The notes beneath the pieces are model-generated. The model was given only the letters and a program-made list of their open reading frames with translations, ran no database searches and was not told the DNA's origin. Shown here in pieces: positions 47,421 to 60,400 of a stretch of 64,000 nt of DNA (position 1 is its first letter; every line of letters begins with the position of its first letter). The stretch covers positions 5,796,001 through 5,860,000 of the forward strand of contig JAHRBC010000004.1 in NCBI GenBank assembly GCA_022702545.1. The letters are read 5' to 3'. This stretch comes from Phycomyces nitens (taxonomy: Eukaryota; Mucoromycota; Mucoromycetes; Mucorales; Phycomycetaceae). The translations under genes and the position numbers were made by a program.

Positions 47421-50400
47421 CTACATTAGTAGTCGAGTATTTTGAAAGGAGTTTGGCATGGCATTGTCCTCCACATTGTCTTTGCTAGCCTGTTGTTCGA
47501 GTTTATTCACCTGTTTTTCCAGCAACTCAATCTAATAATAATAATTAGTCATTAAAATACATGTCTTGTTCTTCTTACCTTGTCAAATTGCTCTTTGAGA
47601 CTATTGATCATATAAGGCATGGCAAAGTCATTCAAACCATAACGCCAAGAAAGCTCCATTACAATATCAGGTCGAAGAATATCATAGCAAGAGTACAACA
47701 TAGCAGCAAAGCATTCGCGCTTTCCAATATCAATAAAGTACTGAATAAGTTCCAGGGCTACTTCTCTATCTTTTGACTCTGCTGCAGTGGCCATGGCATC
47801 CTTGAACAGGCGATCCTGTTTGGACAGATCGATGGATTGTCTCCAGCGTCGGTTCTTCTTGTAGATATGGGCCGCAATACGGCGGAACTCCAATAGCTCA
47901 TGCTTCTCCAAACTCTGAGCAATATCCAACGCATCAAAATTATCATAATTATCAAGAGAGTATCGCAAGGATTCATAGTCTTCTTCTTCAATAAACAGGT
48001 CGTTCAGTGCCTTGTTGACAAGCTTGTCATTCACCTGTATAAATCAGGAGTAAGGATCTTTTGGTTTTGACAAAACCTATTATTTAATAAACTTGCCTCC
48101 TGTACAGACATCAGATAAGGTTTTATCAAAGGGATGTTGTCAGACTTTTCAAATATCTGCACAACACGGCTGTGTCTGATACGAGGCACCATGACAGAAA
48201 GGAGATCGTTCAACAAAAGAGGATGTTCATCGAGATAGAACCGAAGAGCCTTGTAGTAGGTTTCAACATTTGGTACTTTTACAACGATATCCTTGAAAGC
48301 CGAATGTTCCCAGGACTGAGAAGCATGTTCCATCATTGCATTTGCCGCATTATCAAACTCATCGTAGTTTACGTACAAGAAGATCAACTCACGCCACAGG
48401 TGGGCATCAATACAAGCACGAATAACCTTTGGTATATTAATTCGCGAAACAAACAGCTTGAGGTGCTCCATCATCTTGTCAGGAGCATACTTTGCATACA
48501 GGACAGCCAGTTCAGTAAACATGCCCATGTGAGCTCTTTCAAGTCCAAGACCAGTTTCGAGCAATTGGATCAACTCCTCAAAGAAGCCATTGTTTTCATA
48601 TGTCTTGACCACATCGTCCAGTTCTTCGGCATGAACTATGATGTGCAAACCACATATCTGTGCAAGACGGAACTCGTGGTGTAGGATACACTCGGCACTA
48701 AGCTCCTTCCAGACCTTTGTACTATTGGCTTTTCGTGCACAGTCAACCGCACCCTGGTAGTCCTTGAGTTGTACAAGTGTTTGGGCAAGAGAAGCGTGAT
48801 TGGATATGCTGCTGTATAGGATCTTGGCAGCCTCAAACATGTGTTCTTGATAACATCGGTCGCCTACTTGCTGAATCTGAGCTATGTTTGGTGAGGCAAT
48901 AAAGTCTTTAAGATCATCTAGTCTGTCTGTCTTTGCATACGCAAACACAAGCTCGGTTTCGATAAACGGCTCACGCAAGTTCTTTTTGGCCGCTTCAAGA
49001 TAGCGCACAAGATCATCATACTTGTTATCGAGAGACGCACTGCGGGCTACTTGAATATAATCGGATGTATCATTAGCACGAATATAGGAATCTACAAAAT
49101 ATTGATAATGATTAGTTTTTTTTCCAAGGACTAATATTCTGTACTTTTACTTGCCAATTGCGCGCTTTATCTCCATGTTTTCCAACTGTGCTTTTGCGAG
49201 CTTACTCCAAACCTTTGGATCATCACAAAGCTCAGCAAATTCATAAGCACGGTTGAGATCTTTGATATTTTCAATGAGGACAGATATCGCATTGGCATTG
49301 ACGTTATACTTTTTGTAGATAGCAAATGCCTCTTCGTACATTCCTTCCCCAATACACACTTCAGCGACTTCCGAGGCATCAAAGTTATCAAGGCGAGAGA
49401 TGTAGTCCATGACTCTCGAAGGATCAGCCTTTTTTTTTTTTTTTTTTTTACAAATAATACCCATGAGATTTTTTTTTGTGCTGGAGGATCTAATACAAGT
49501 ACACAAATAATCCTACCTTGACAGCAGTAAATATGAGCAAGTTTTGCAATGTCTTGTTGTCATTAAATGGACTTTTATCGAGCATGATCTTTTCCAAGAG
49601 TTCAATCAACTCGTTGGGAAGATTAGCTGTCATGAACGCCTTGACAGTGGCAGAAACATCCTCAGGCTCTGTGCATTCTGGCAGAGCAGTTGCCACAACC
49701 TATAGTATGTGTAGAAGAGGGTTGATATTGGCTGGGATTTATGGTATATGCTGTCAAAGTTACCTGGTTAATGAGTTCTTTACGGTTCTCGTTGCTTTCT
49801 TGAAGAGCATATGCCCAAAGAGATTCGTCCCGTCTGCTGACAAGATAGCGTGCTTGATGCTTAAACATTGAATTCTCAGAAGTGACATTGAGCAGCTCAT
49901 AATCACAATGTCCCTTTTCATAACATATGTAGGCAAGGTACGGGTCTCTCTTTTCACAATACTTGCCAATAACATGAGGATCATAATACTTGCAGAATAC
50001 AATTCATTAGTTTTTTTTTGTTTCATGTTTGACCTACACCAACTTTACTATTTACCTCATTTTCTTTCAAGAATGGTTCTGGGTTATTGTTTGTGTCAAT
50101 GTAAATCTTTGCCAGAGCATTGTAGACCTGGGGATCGGTACTTCCTTCTGTAACTCGCATGTTTAACCAAGGCAACAGTAGTTTGAGACGATTTCTCTCT
50201 TCGACTTCTTCACACAGTTTTCCAACAGGAACATCACCCTTGATAGAAAGTAGCAGATTTTTTATGGTGTCTTCGTCGCACCCAACATCCAAAAGGGCGC
50301 CAACCACCTCAGGAGTGCGTGAAGGATTGACTTTTTGAACATAAACCTCGATAAAGTTCTGGAGGTTATTGTGATACAGATACAGTACAAGGTCATGAAC

Positions 50401-53338
50401 AAATCCATGTCGATCACAGACAATGATGAGAGGAATCTGGTCACTGAGTTTGGCTTCCTACATTATGAAATATGATCCATAAGATACGGTTGTTTATAGT
50501 GCACTGCCTGACATATTATTATTTACAAACCTTTAAAAAGTTCTTGACCTTTTCGGGGTCATAGTAATTGCTCTCTCTACAGATGCGTTCAGCCTCGCGA
50601 ACATTACCGGTATTGCATGCGGCCTGGATGTACTTGAAATGGACCAAAGGGTCTTGACTGACATTCACAATAGATCCCAAATAATAATACAATCCTTTTC
50701 AAATAATATTAATAATCCACAAATCTTGAATTTTTCTTTGAGCTTTTCTCCCTTTTTACCTTCGTTACTCTTGAATGATTCGAAAAGATCAATGATGTTG
50801 TGAGGCTCCAATTGATCAGAGTATTTAATGGCAACCTGAACAGCAATCTGAAGATTCTGACGCAAATTATTGGACAGCATCTCCCTGAGACATTCCAGAG
50901 TATTCTCAACTGACAGGGTCCCAAAATAAGATACAAGCCATTCTGCATTGATCAAATGTGTATATGGAATGACTCGCTTGATATCATGGATATCCGTAAA
51001 GTGCTCCAATGCCTAGGTTAATTTGGTTATGGGTCAGTATGTGGTCTTATACTTATGGCTCTGTTGTAAGTCTATTTACCTTTTGGTAAAGTCCAGCCTT
51101 TTCACAAAGGTTTCCAACCACCACACGATCATAGTGATGAAGCATGTTCGAAGACAAGATGGCATCAGCAACCTGTGGGGCATGAATCAAGTTCATCTCA
51201 AGAACACGAGTCTCTAATGGAGCATATTCTGGCTTATCATCCTTGAGATATTCCAAGAGAAAGGCGGTTGCCTGCTGGATCATGTTCTGAGACATGAAAA
51301 CATCCACAACCTTTTCAGGCTCTACCAAAGGCCCACTATCGTCATTGACCAATGCTGTTGCAAAGTCTGAAGCCTTGTCAGGATCAATACGGGCAATATT
51401 GTAAAGCAAGGATCCGTAATCTGGTGTATAGTTTACAGTCTTTGCATAAGGAAGAATCTTATTGTACTGACGGTTCTCTGCAAAACAAATGATCACCTAG
51501 TGTTTGAGAATCGCATTTAGTAAACTCTTTCCGTATACATCTTTTTTTAAATAAAATAACCTAGGCAATCAATTCACTTGCCTTGCTCGGAACTTCTGCA
51601 CGCAAATAGATTGACAAAGCCAAAACAGAATCGTATTGTTTGACAAAATCACCCAATTCTTCACTACACTCCAATTTGTTGTCCTTTAACCATTTCTCAA
51701 GCAAATGCTTCTTGTTCTGGAGCATTATTGGCTTGACCAACTCTAGAGATTCATATTTGTTTAAGCTACCCTTTTCAAGAAGGATCCCAAAGTATTGCAA
51801 TATTGGAGAGAGTTGGTTTGGTGTAGCAGGAATTTGCCGGAATCGATCTATGGTTTGCTTTGTGCGCAGTATTCCCTACACATTAAAAAAAAACAGAGAG
51901 AGAATTAAGATCCTGGATTTATGCCACGCAAGAAATATATAGTTACTCTAGGTGAAGTCGCAGCTACTTTGGCAGCATCTCCATAAGCTCCCGAGTTAAA
52001 AAGCTGTTCGAATCTTTGCTCGTACAGATTATCAGCTCCAGGTAATCCTCCTCTAGAGGCCAGTTTGATGGCCAATTCAGTATTGTGAAGGCTGTTGAGT
52101 ACATAGGGAATAGCAGTGTTTTCATCCAGAGTGACCGAAAGAACCTGACCCTTTTTGTTGACACCAATGATACCAGAAGTAGCATGATGCTCAGCAGTAA
52201 CAAAGATTGTTTCTGAGCTGATGCGGTTCATATAGATACAAGTCCCTGTCTCAAGATCATAGAGGTGGATATAACCCATCTTTGTTACAAGGTATATAAT
52301 TCCATATTTATGGCTTATTTGCATTGCCACGGGAAAATCAGCTGCGGCTTCTGGAGGAAAGAAGATGTCGACAGCCTTTTTTTGAAAGATGGGATTTCCT
52401 TCCAGATGATCAACCTCGATGATTTGAAGCTAATAAAGAAGTTGAGGTGTATAATGTCTTAGGATCACTTTGTAGCCAATGTAATTATCATACCTTGGCA
52501 GACCCATTAGCTGAACGAACAGCAAAAGTAAACAGTTTTGTTGGTGCAATGCCGTCTTCCAGATTTAGTTCAGCAAAGGCGGCTGAATGACCTTCGATTG
52601 GTTGACTGACACCTCTTTCCTTTGAATAGAGTTGCATTGCTCCTATTACTCGTCCCTGTTGAGCCGATATTCCGATCAAGACAAACCACTTTTCATCGGA
52701 AGATGTACGATAATTGATGATTTGACAGCCTGACAAGTTTGTGTGACGATCAAACATCTTGACAGGAGCAGAGCCTCCTTCAATAGACCAATGGTATACT
52801 GCACTTTCAGTTACCAAGCCCAATGTCTTGACATCGATCCATTTCCAAAACACTACATCCTCAGACATGATGTGGGACTTGAGTTTAGACTTCATTTCCA
52901 AGTTAAAGACTTGGAGCTGTCTTTGGGCTGTAGAAAGGCCAAATGAGTTTTATGTGGGTTTTGCGCACTGGCCACCTTGTACACAAAATTAATTATAAAT
53001 CCGACACTTACCCTTGAGTGCCATGACTTTGGTAGTCGGGTGCATAATGACTGAGTCAGCTGTAATTGGTCTTCGCATTACCTCATTGTCATTGTACAAA
53101 TCAACAATGACAACCTGGTTGGTGGAATTGACTTGTTCGCGTACACAGATAAACCGATCGGATTCCATTGTCAAGGTATTGAACCCGATGCTCGCCAAAT
53201 TGATCCCAAGCGATTGCAGCTAAAAAATAAAATAAAAACATAATCACCTAATGTGAATGTGTCTAAAGTTTTGTTTTTTTGCAATCATTATTCTACCTGT
53301 GCATGTTCCTGAAACTTGATAGGCAAGGCCTCGCTCAT
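47421..53338 (-). CDS. CHC1: Clathrin heavy chain (fifteen exons, 1646 aa)
   Basis: Minus-strand exons: 53338-53297, 53219-53012, 52927-52494, 52429-51947, 51875-51582, 51496-51080, 51012-50760, 50694-50531, 50457-50056, 49988-49764, 49699-49517, 49428-49155, 49091-48097, 48034-47579 and 47531-47421. The N-terminal beta-propeller starts [12 protein letters not shown], followed by the linker and seven clathrin repeats with near-invariant stretches such as [42 protein letters not shown] and [17 protein letters not shown]. The C-terminal trimerisation region ([15 protein letters not shown]) is present; the short end lacks the animal-type Gly/Tyr/Pro tail. Trimers coat endocytic and trans-Golgi vesicles. 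Three introns (starting at 51581, 49154 and 48096) have GCAAGT donors, and the intron before ADPSRVMDY ends in an 18-base A-run plus G. Length matches yeast (1653). Confidence 0.97.
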
Positions 53339-54198
53339 GGTCTGATGGGTTACAAACGATATATTGGGGTTGAGAAGGAAGATTAAAAATTATTAAATTA
53401 ATTATGGACACATAAATATGTGTCCAACTTGGCCCCACTAGTACTCTTTATTTATCATTCTCTCAAGACAGGTATCTTTTAGACATATTAAAGTATCCAC
53501 AAGGTACCTTGTTACTTGGTGTCTTTACAAAAACCAATAGAAAATCATCCGGCTCTATTAATCTTTTACAAGATACATCTTGGTACGTCAGCGAGCTCCT
53601 ACGTCATTAACTCGGCGGCCATAGATGCATATTTATTATCCTTCATTCCAAAGGATATTTTATAGAACAAGACCAATCATTTTTTTAGAAGCAATGTCAG
53701 CCATGGAGATAAACATATTGTTATTTGATCTTCCAAGCCATAAAATGTCTAATAGAAATCAGATTGAATATGTGCAAGAGTATCTGGGTCAGTTGGCAAA
53801 AGAGGCACTCTTGAAAAAAGCATGGATTGGAATTGGAATTGGAAATATCACCCTAGTATAAAAAGTCCACTGTAATTGCACTTGTATCAAATCAATCATT
53901 CTTGGCCAATTTCAATGCCCCCAATAAATAAGCCAGATTTCATTAGCCAGAAACTGGGTATGGATTTATAGAATTGCTATGAAACTAATCTGTATTTCGG
54001 TTTACTCGAGATAATCACACATTATCAAGCTCAGAAATACCTCTTTAAGTTGTCTTTTTTTGTTAAAAAAAGATCTCAAAGAATATTTATTCTATACATA
54101 ATGATTTTTTATTGTAAAAGGTTTATACTGTATCCGTAAAAGAGGAAAGGAAATAGATAAGAGAGAGAGAGAGATATGTGGTATGCTATTGAACTAGC
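53339..54198. other. Intergenic region with one small plus-strand ORF
   Basis: Clathrin promoter and leader to about 53600, then an open frame whose ATG at 53697 gives about 54 codons to 53861. It has a plausible amphipathic sequence (QIEYVQEYLGQLAKEALLKK) but no known relatives, so it is only a candidate. The rest is the 3' flank of the acyl-CoA dehydrogenase. Confidence 0.45.
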
Positions 54199-55938
54199 TT
54201 ATTTGTACTCGCTAGAGATCAACTTGGCAATGGTCTGGAGCTGAATGTTGCTGGTACCTTCATAGATGGCACCAATCTTGGAATCTCTGAAGAACTTCTC
54301 AACACCCAATTCACGAGTGAAACCAACACCACCACACCATTCAATAGCCTTGCTGGCAGCAGTCTCGGCAATCTGGGAAGAGTAGAGCTTGGCCATGGCA
54401 GCTTCCTTGATGAAAGGCTTACCCTCTTCCTTCAGTCTAGCAGCGTTGTAGGTCAAGAGTCTAGCGGCTTCAATCTCAACAGCGACTATAAAAATTGAAA
54501 TCAATTAATTGATGGCCATACATGTTACACAAACATGTACTTACTCTGAGCATACTGGTGCTGCATGGACTGGAAGTCACCAATGTATGTGTTGAACTGC
54601 TTTCTCTGGAAGAGGTAAGGGAGAGCAATGTCATAGGCACCCTGGGCAAGACCAATCATCTGGGCAGCAATACCAATGCGACCTTCGTTGAGAATGTCAA
54701 TGGCGTACTTGTAACCCTTGCCAACTTCACCAAGGACATTCTCCTTGGGAATACGGATGTCATCAAAGTTCAAGACGCAGGTAGAGGAAGCACGGATACC
54801 CAACTAGAAGATTGGACATTATTTGTAAGTCATCGATATTTACCTGCTTGAAACATCTGGGTGTGCTTACCTTGCTCTCCTTCTTGGCAATCTTGACACC
54901 CCATTCCTTCTCGACGATGAAACAGGTAATACCCTTGTAGCCCTTGGAAGGATCACTAACAACTATTGTTACAAATCTTTTCTTTAAAAGTACCAAATGT
55001 TAACTTACACGTTAGCAAAGATCAAGAAGATGTCAGCTTCACCAGAGTTGGTGATCCACATCTTGCTGCCGTTGAGGATATAATGGTCACCCTTGTCTTC
55101 AGCACGGGTCTGGAGAGCAAAGGCATCGGTACCGGAACCAGCCTCGGACAAACCAAAGCAACCGATGGTGTCGGTGGAGAGACGGGTCAAGTAGTTCTCC
55201 TTCTGGGACTGGGTACCATACTTGCGGACAAGAGTACCGACAAGGGTGTTCTGATTTGATTTGATTTATAAGAAAATCTGTCCAATAAATACACGTATGA
55301 AACTTACCTGGACATCACAGAATACACTGACAGAGGGATCAACCTTGGAGAGTTCTTTTTTTTTTGGAAAAGAATAAAACGTCAGGCCTTTTCTTTAATC
55401 ATTGCCAGTTACATACCTTCAATGGCAATAATAGCAGAGGTGAAGGAGCACTCGGATCCACCAAACTCAGATTGGGTCTCGATACCCATGAGCTGCGTGA
55501 GAGTATGAGTATTAGTAGATGAAAAGACATGCCTTGTGTTTACTTACACCCTGCTCGAAAAGACCCTTGATAATCTCGGGATCCATCTTCTCGGTCTCAT
55601 CCATGATGGCGACCTTGGGCTTAACGACATCCTGAGCGAATCGGGCAACTATGAAAACGATTGTTAGAAAAATATGGGGTAGTCGACAGGAATCTTTGGA
55701 TGGCTTACCAGACTCCTTCAACATGAGCTCCTCCTCAGTAAAGCACTTGAGAGAGGTAGGGAGGCCAGAGCTGTTGCGGGCAATAGCACTCTGGGTGAAG
55801 GATCTTTATGATTGAAACATGTTTAGTATGTGTATTATCGTGATTTTCATTCTATTGACACCATAATTCTCGCGTCACTCACCTCTTGGGAAGAGCGCGT
55901 GCAGCCAAGCCAAGGGTACGGGAAGCAGATCTCAACAT
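54199..55938 (-). CDS. Short/branched-chain acyl-CoA dehydrogenase, mitochondrial (nine exons, 415 aa)
   Basis: Minus-strand exons: 55938-55883, 55803-55709, 55648-55548, 55492-55417, 55354-55308, 55250-55009, 54955-54871, 54803-54545 and 54485-54199. The N-terminus ([20 protein letters not shown]) is a basic, Ser/Leu-rich mitochondrial presequence. FAD-binding stretches [15 protein letters not shown] and [11 protein letters not shown] are present, as is the C-terminal [17 protein letters not shown] with the catalytic glutamate in YEGTS. The best fit among family members is ACADSB, which oxidises 2-methylbutyryl- and short branched acyl-CoA in isoleucine breakdown and passes electrons to ETF. 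Exon 7 has two acceptors seven bases apart on the strand; the one at 54956 gives the family-like [11 protein letters not shown]. The exon starting at 55354 follows an A-tract acceptor. Confidence 0.95.
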
Positions 55939-57411
55939 TATGTGGGGAATGAGTAAAGGGAAGAAAGGAGGATTTGACAAAAGATGGCACTCGAGTCAGA
56001 TTTATATTGACAAATTTCATATGCTTTTATTTTTCAATCCCAGACTTTCTTCTCTTTTTTACCCCTTTCCTCTTGGCTCCTTGGCCTTGTTTGTGTCAGA
56101 GCTTTTGTTCAGATTCAATTGTAGACCTGTATTTTGTATTACAGGGCTATTTGAGCATAATAATTATAGACATGCATTCTGTACTTTGGAATCATGGCCT
56201 CTTGTTATATTTTACATTATTGAAAATAAAGGCTTAATTCCATTTGAAAACTGTCTTTTTTTGGGCAATGGCTTATTTTAAACCGAGATCATTACACAAT
56301 ACCCCTCATACTCCGTCCTACGATAAACATGGGGAAAGTGAGTTGATCAAGATTGTTTATTAAGTCCACATCAAGTAAAAAGAATTATACCGAGGATGAA
56401 TATTTATGCTGTTTCATATACAAAATAAGGCTGTCACAAACAGTCAATGGTGTCTTGAGCATCTTACTATCTAGACTGTCCTTAATATAATGACTAAATT
56501 GTCGATTGGATAAAGATAAATAGAGTGATTTGGTAGTACAGTATGATCTAGAGTACTAGTAATAATACGGTATTAATCCTGTACTGTCTGGATAACAATA
56601 TAAGAAAACAATTCAAAGCATGTCAGCATTATTAAAGGCGACAAGACCAGCTCCAATAATTCAAAGCGAATTTAAAGGGGCTGACTAATAAATTTAAAAT
56701 GGATAATCACTTGTAGTCGCAGAAATTATACACAGCCAAATGTTGGTCCAAAGGTTACTTGTAATTCTTTTGTTACCAATAGTGATCAATGGTATAGAGT
56801 GCTGTTATACAATTGGGGCTTCCAAGTGGCTTATAAACACACCTGTCATTTACCAGTCATGGCTATCCTTTAAGCCATAACCCAAGTTTAGGGATGCTTT
56901 GGGCTTTGAGTTGTAATGGAGAACATTACCACACAAATCTGATTTCATTGGTGCAACTTTAAGAGCCATGTCTTTACAGAAACAACAACCTTTTTTTCTT
57001 AATCTTCTGAACCAAGTACATCATCAGGCCCAATGCAACATTTACAAGGATCCAATAAATGCACCAATGACCGACCCTGTTGGAATGATGAATCAACATG
57101 CATATCTGTAATAAGACAATTGTAAAGATTCTCAGTTTATTTCTCTAATCTTCTCAACGATTGTCAGTTGCTGTAAAGTCGGTTTGATAAAAACATAAAG
57201 GTCATAAATTGAACACTTGAGCAAAAATGAGTATAATTTATGCCATGGAAACAGGGCTTGTATTTTGTCATCCCCACAATAAAATAGACATTATCACATG
57301 CCCCCTCTTTTTTTTTAAAAAAAAAAGATTTATACAAGATCTTCAAAATTCCAAAAGATTATTTACATTTTTACAAAAAATAATAATATTTATTATGGAT
57401 ATTAATTATGC
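55939..57411. other. Intergenic region between acyl-CoA dehydrogenase and reductase genes
   Basis: Promoter and leader of the dehydrogenase to about 56300, then about 1.1 kb of AT-rich DNA with no supported gene on either strand, and the reductase 3' flank. Open frames inside are low-complexity. Confidence 0.6.
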
Positions 57412-60400
57412 TCAAGGGTATTTATCCTTGTAGAATCCTACAGATTTCCAGTATGAAATATATTTGCCAAGCAGATTAGCATCAAAGACAGGAGTTTCTT
57501 CAAGTAACGGACAAAGGCAGCATGTCTTACTAGTACTCCAAATTCGTGTTTCAGAGTTATCGAGATTGTTTTTGTAAAAAGATAGTAATCTAGATGCTGG
57601 GTTTCCAACATCTCTCTGCAGGTGGTCAACCCATTCTTTGGTACCAACTGTATGAAACTCCATACCACATACCCTCATAGCCTTCAAAACATCGTTCCAC
57701 ATGGCTCTTTGAGGATTAACAATATTGTACACCGAGTCTTCTGGTGATAATGTAGTCGCAGATGTTTTCAACATGATATCAACAATACAAGATGATGCAT
57801 AATCCAAAGGGATCCAATCGACTGTTGAGTTAATAGAGGGCATCTAGCCACCAAATATATGGTCAATAGAGAGCAAAAGGCCATTCATAGCTGGCAGCAA
57901 ACTCACCTTTTTCATAATCTTTCCACCACCAATAAACATCAGTGGATATTGCTCAGTTGTATTCCATGTACCATTAACTGAGTCACCACAGACTTGTCCA
58001 AGTCGCTCAATGATACAAGGAAAGTTCTTTTCTTTTGCGAGATAATTAAAAAGATGCTCTACAATGTATTTTGACTGGGCGTATCCCATAGGCATTGCCA
58101 CCTTTGGGTTGCGTGGCAAAGGGGATTCTGGGATAATTTCCCCCCAGCCAGCACTGGCGCTGATACTTGAAATAAAATGGAAATGAATAGGGTTGGTTCG
58201 ACGGTAAGCAAACTTGACCAAATTGTAAAGACTTTGGATGCATTCCTTATCATAGTGTTTGACTGGATAATTGAAGTTAAGAAGCCATGCACAGTGTTGA
58301 ATAATCGTGACCTCTGACTTTAGCTTGGTATATAAATCTTGTGAGAATCCCAAATTATCGTCATCAAGGCTCATCGGAAGAACGACAATTTTTTGTGAAC
58401 TCAAAAGAGAGATATCGAGACTTCTGCTCTCAAAGGCATGATAGATTCGGTCGAGTAATTCGGGTCCTTTTCCACGTACAAGGCAATAGATCTTGGAGAC
58501 CAAAGGAGTCTTGATAAGGTCACTCAGAATGAACGAGCCCAGGGATCCAGTTACTCCAGTCAATAGAACCACCTGAGGTTGTCCTTTGGTATATGCATGA
58601 TTTGTTACTTCAAAGTCATTGCTGGCTTGGTTTAGGTAGTTTTCTAGGATTAATTCTGTTTCCTTTAAACTCTTATTGTTTAAAGTAGTTCCCGATACAT
58701 TTTCCAAAGAAAGAGCTTCCTGGATCTGGTTGATTGTCGGATATTGGAACAAAAAGTCTTGGTTAACAGTGCCAAACGTTTGGGATATTTGGTTGACCAG
58801 TTGGATTGAAAGAAGAGAGTTGAGGCCAAGATCAAAGAGTGATTGGTTTGTATCCTTGAGTTTTTCTGGAGAGATTCCAAGTATACTTGCTGCACTTTCA
58901 ACAAGAAATGTTGTTGTTTCTTCAAGAGACCACTCTGGTACCTTCTTTGATGGCCTTGAAAGACTGCTTAATGGCTTCAAGAAATCATCGTAGAGTTTTT
59001 CAATCATATCCTTGTATTGCTCATTTGCTTTTTTGCGTGATACGGTTTTTTTGTCGGTTGTCGGCAATCCCATGTTTAAAGGAAGAATTTTTATCATTTG
59101 GCTGAGAATCGTGCTATGTGAGGGGGCATTGATGTTTGCTTTCTGGACAGCTGAATAGACTATGTTTGTTGAGTCGTGTTAGTTAATAATGCAAGTGTTT
59201 ATATGGGCTTTAATTGTATTACCTAAATCAACTATTTCTTCTGAAGCATACTTTTGACATTCATCAGAAGACAGTTCAATCAATACACCGGTACACTGAC
59301 GACCTTGTCCAAATATAATACATTGAGAAATGATAGGGCATTGGCGGATAGTTGCTTCCATAGTCAAAGCGTTTGTTTTTTCTCCATTTTCCCTGAATAT
59401 TGTATATATAAAGGTCATTATTGGCAAAATATTTCTTTAATCTCTGGGCTACCCCTACATGATGAGTGTATCGTCCATTCTTCCATAATAAATATAGCGC
59501 CCTGAGTTTGGTTCAGTCTCTTTGAAAATGTCGTTTGTGCTATAATGACCGTCGATTCGATTTGATATGTTATTGGCAGAATAAGGACTTCCTTCTCTGA
59601 CGATTAGATGGTATAGACCTGGCTCATCCTGATAAGGTTCCCATATACAGTAGTTTTCTGTAGTTGAATGGACCACAAGTGTACTCCATTCATTAACTGA
59701 AGGATTCATGCTACTTGATAGGAATGGGCCAATCTCTATGTATAAAGATAATTAGAAAATAATAAATAGGTACACAAGTATCTTATAGAAATACCTGTAC
59801 TTCCATATATACTGCAAGGATGTATTCCTTCGGTCTTGAAAAAGTTTCCAGTTTCTTGACTAAGAGGTGCACCTCCATATCTATTCAAGATCATATCAGT
59901 ATGTGCTTCAATACCTCGTATGTTACAGGAATGATGATACAAGCTACTTACAAGGCCAAATCCAATTCCTGCAAGGGAGAGAAATCTCCCTCTTGTTTGC
60001 AGAAATCCAAAAGATGCTCTATAATTAATGGTGGAAAAGCCGCGATGGTACACTTGTTATGCTTAAGTGCAAACATAATTTCCTTCATAGAAGGATGCAA
60101 GCTCTTCATGAAAACAGCACTGCCGCCTGTGCTAATGTTACTAAAGACGGATATTAGCCCAAATAAGTGGAAGCTACCAAAAGTACAACAGTAAGTATCT
60201 ATATATGTATAGTAATTTATGCTCAAAGGCTTTATCTTACAGTGGAGTTGAAGAAAGAAATACGCTTGATGAGTTATATGGAATATCTGGGTGTGTATTA
60301 GCCAAACGTGCTTTAAAGAACAAAGACATGTTTATCAAGTATCGATTGCTTAAAAAGTTTAACTTTGGAAAGCCTGTTGTTCCAGAACTATGTTTAATAT

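Noticed and set aside
48172..48684. 170-codon plus-strand ORF inside clathrin
   Set aside because: Antisense to an invariant clathrin exon; no family features of its own.
55886..56281. 131-codon plus-strand ORF overlapping the dehydrogenase start
   Set aside because: Overlaps the first exon on the other strand and becomes low-complexity; no support.
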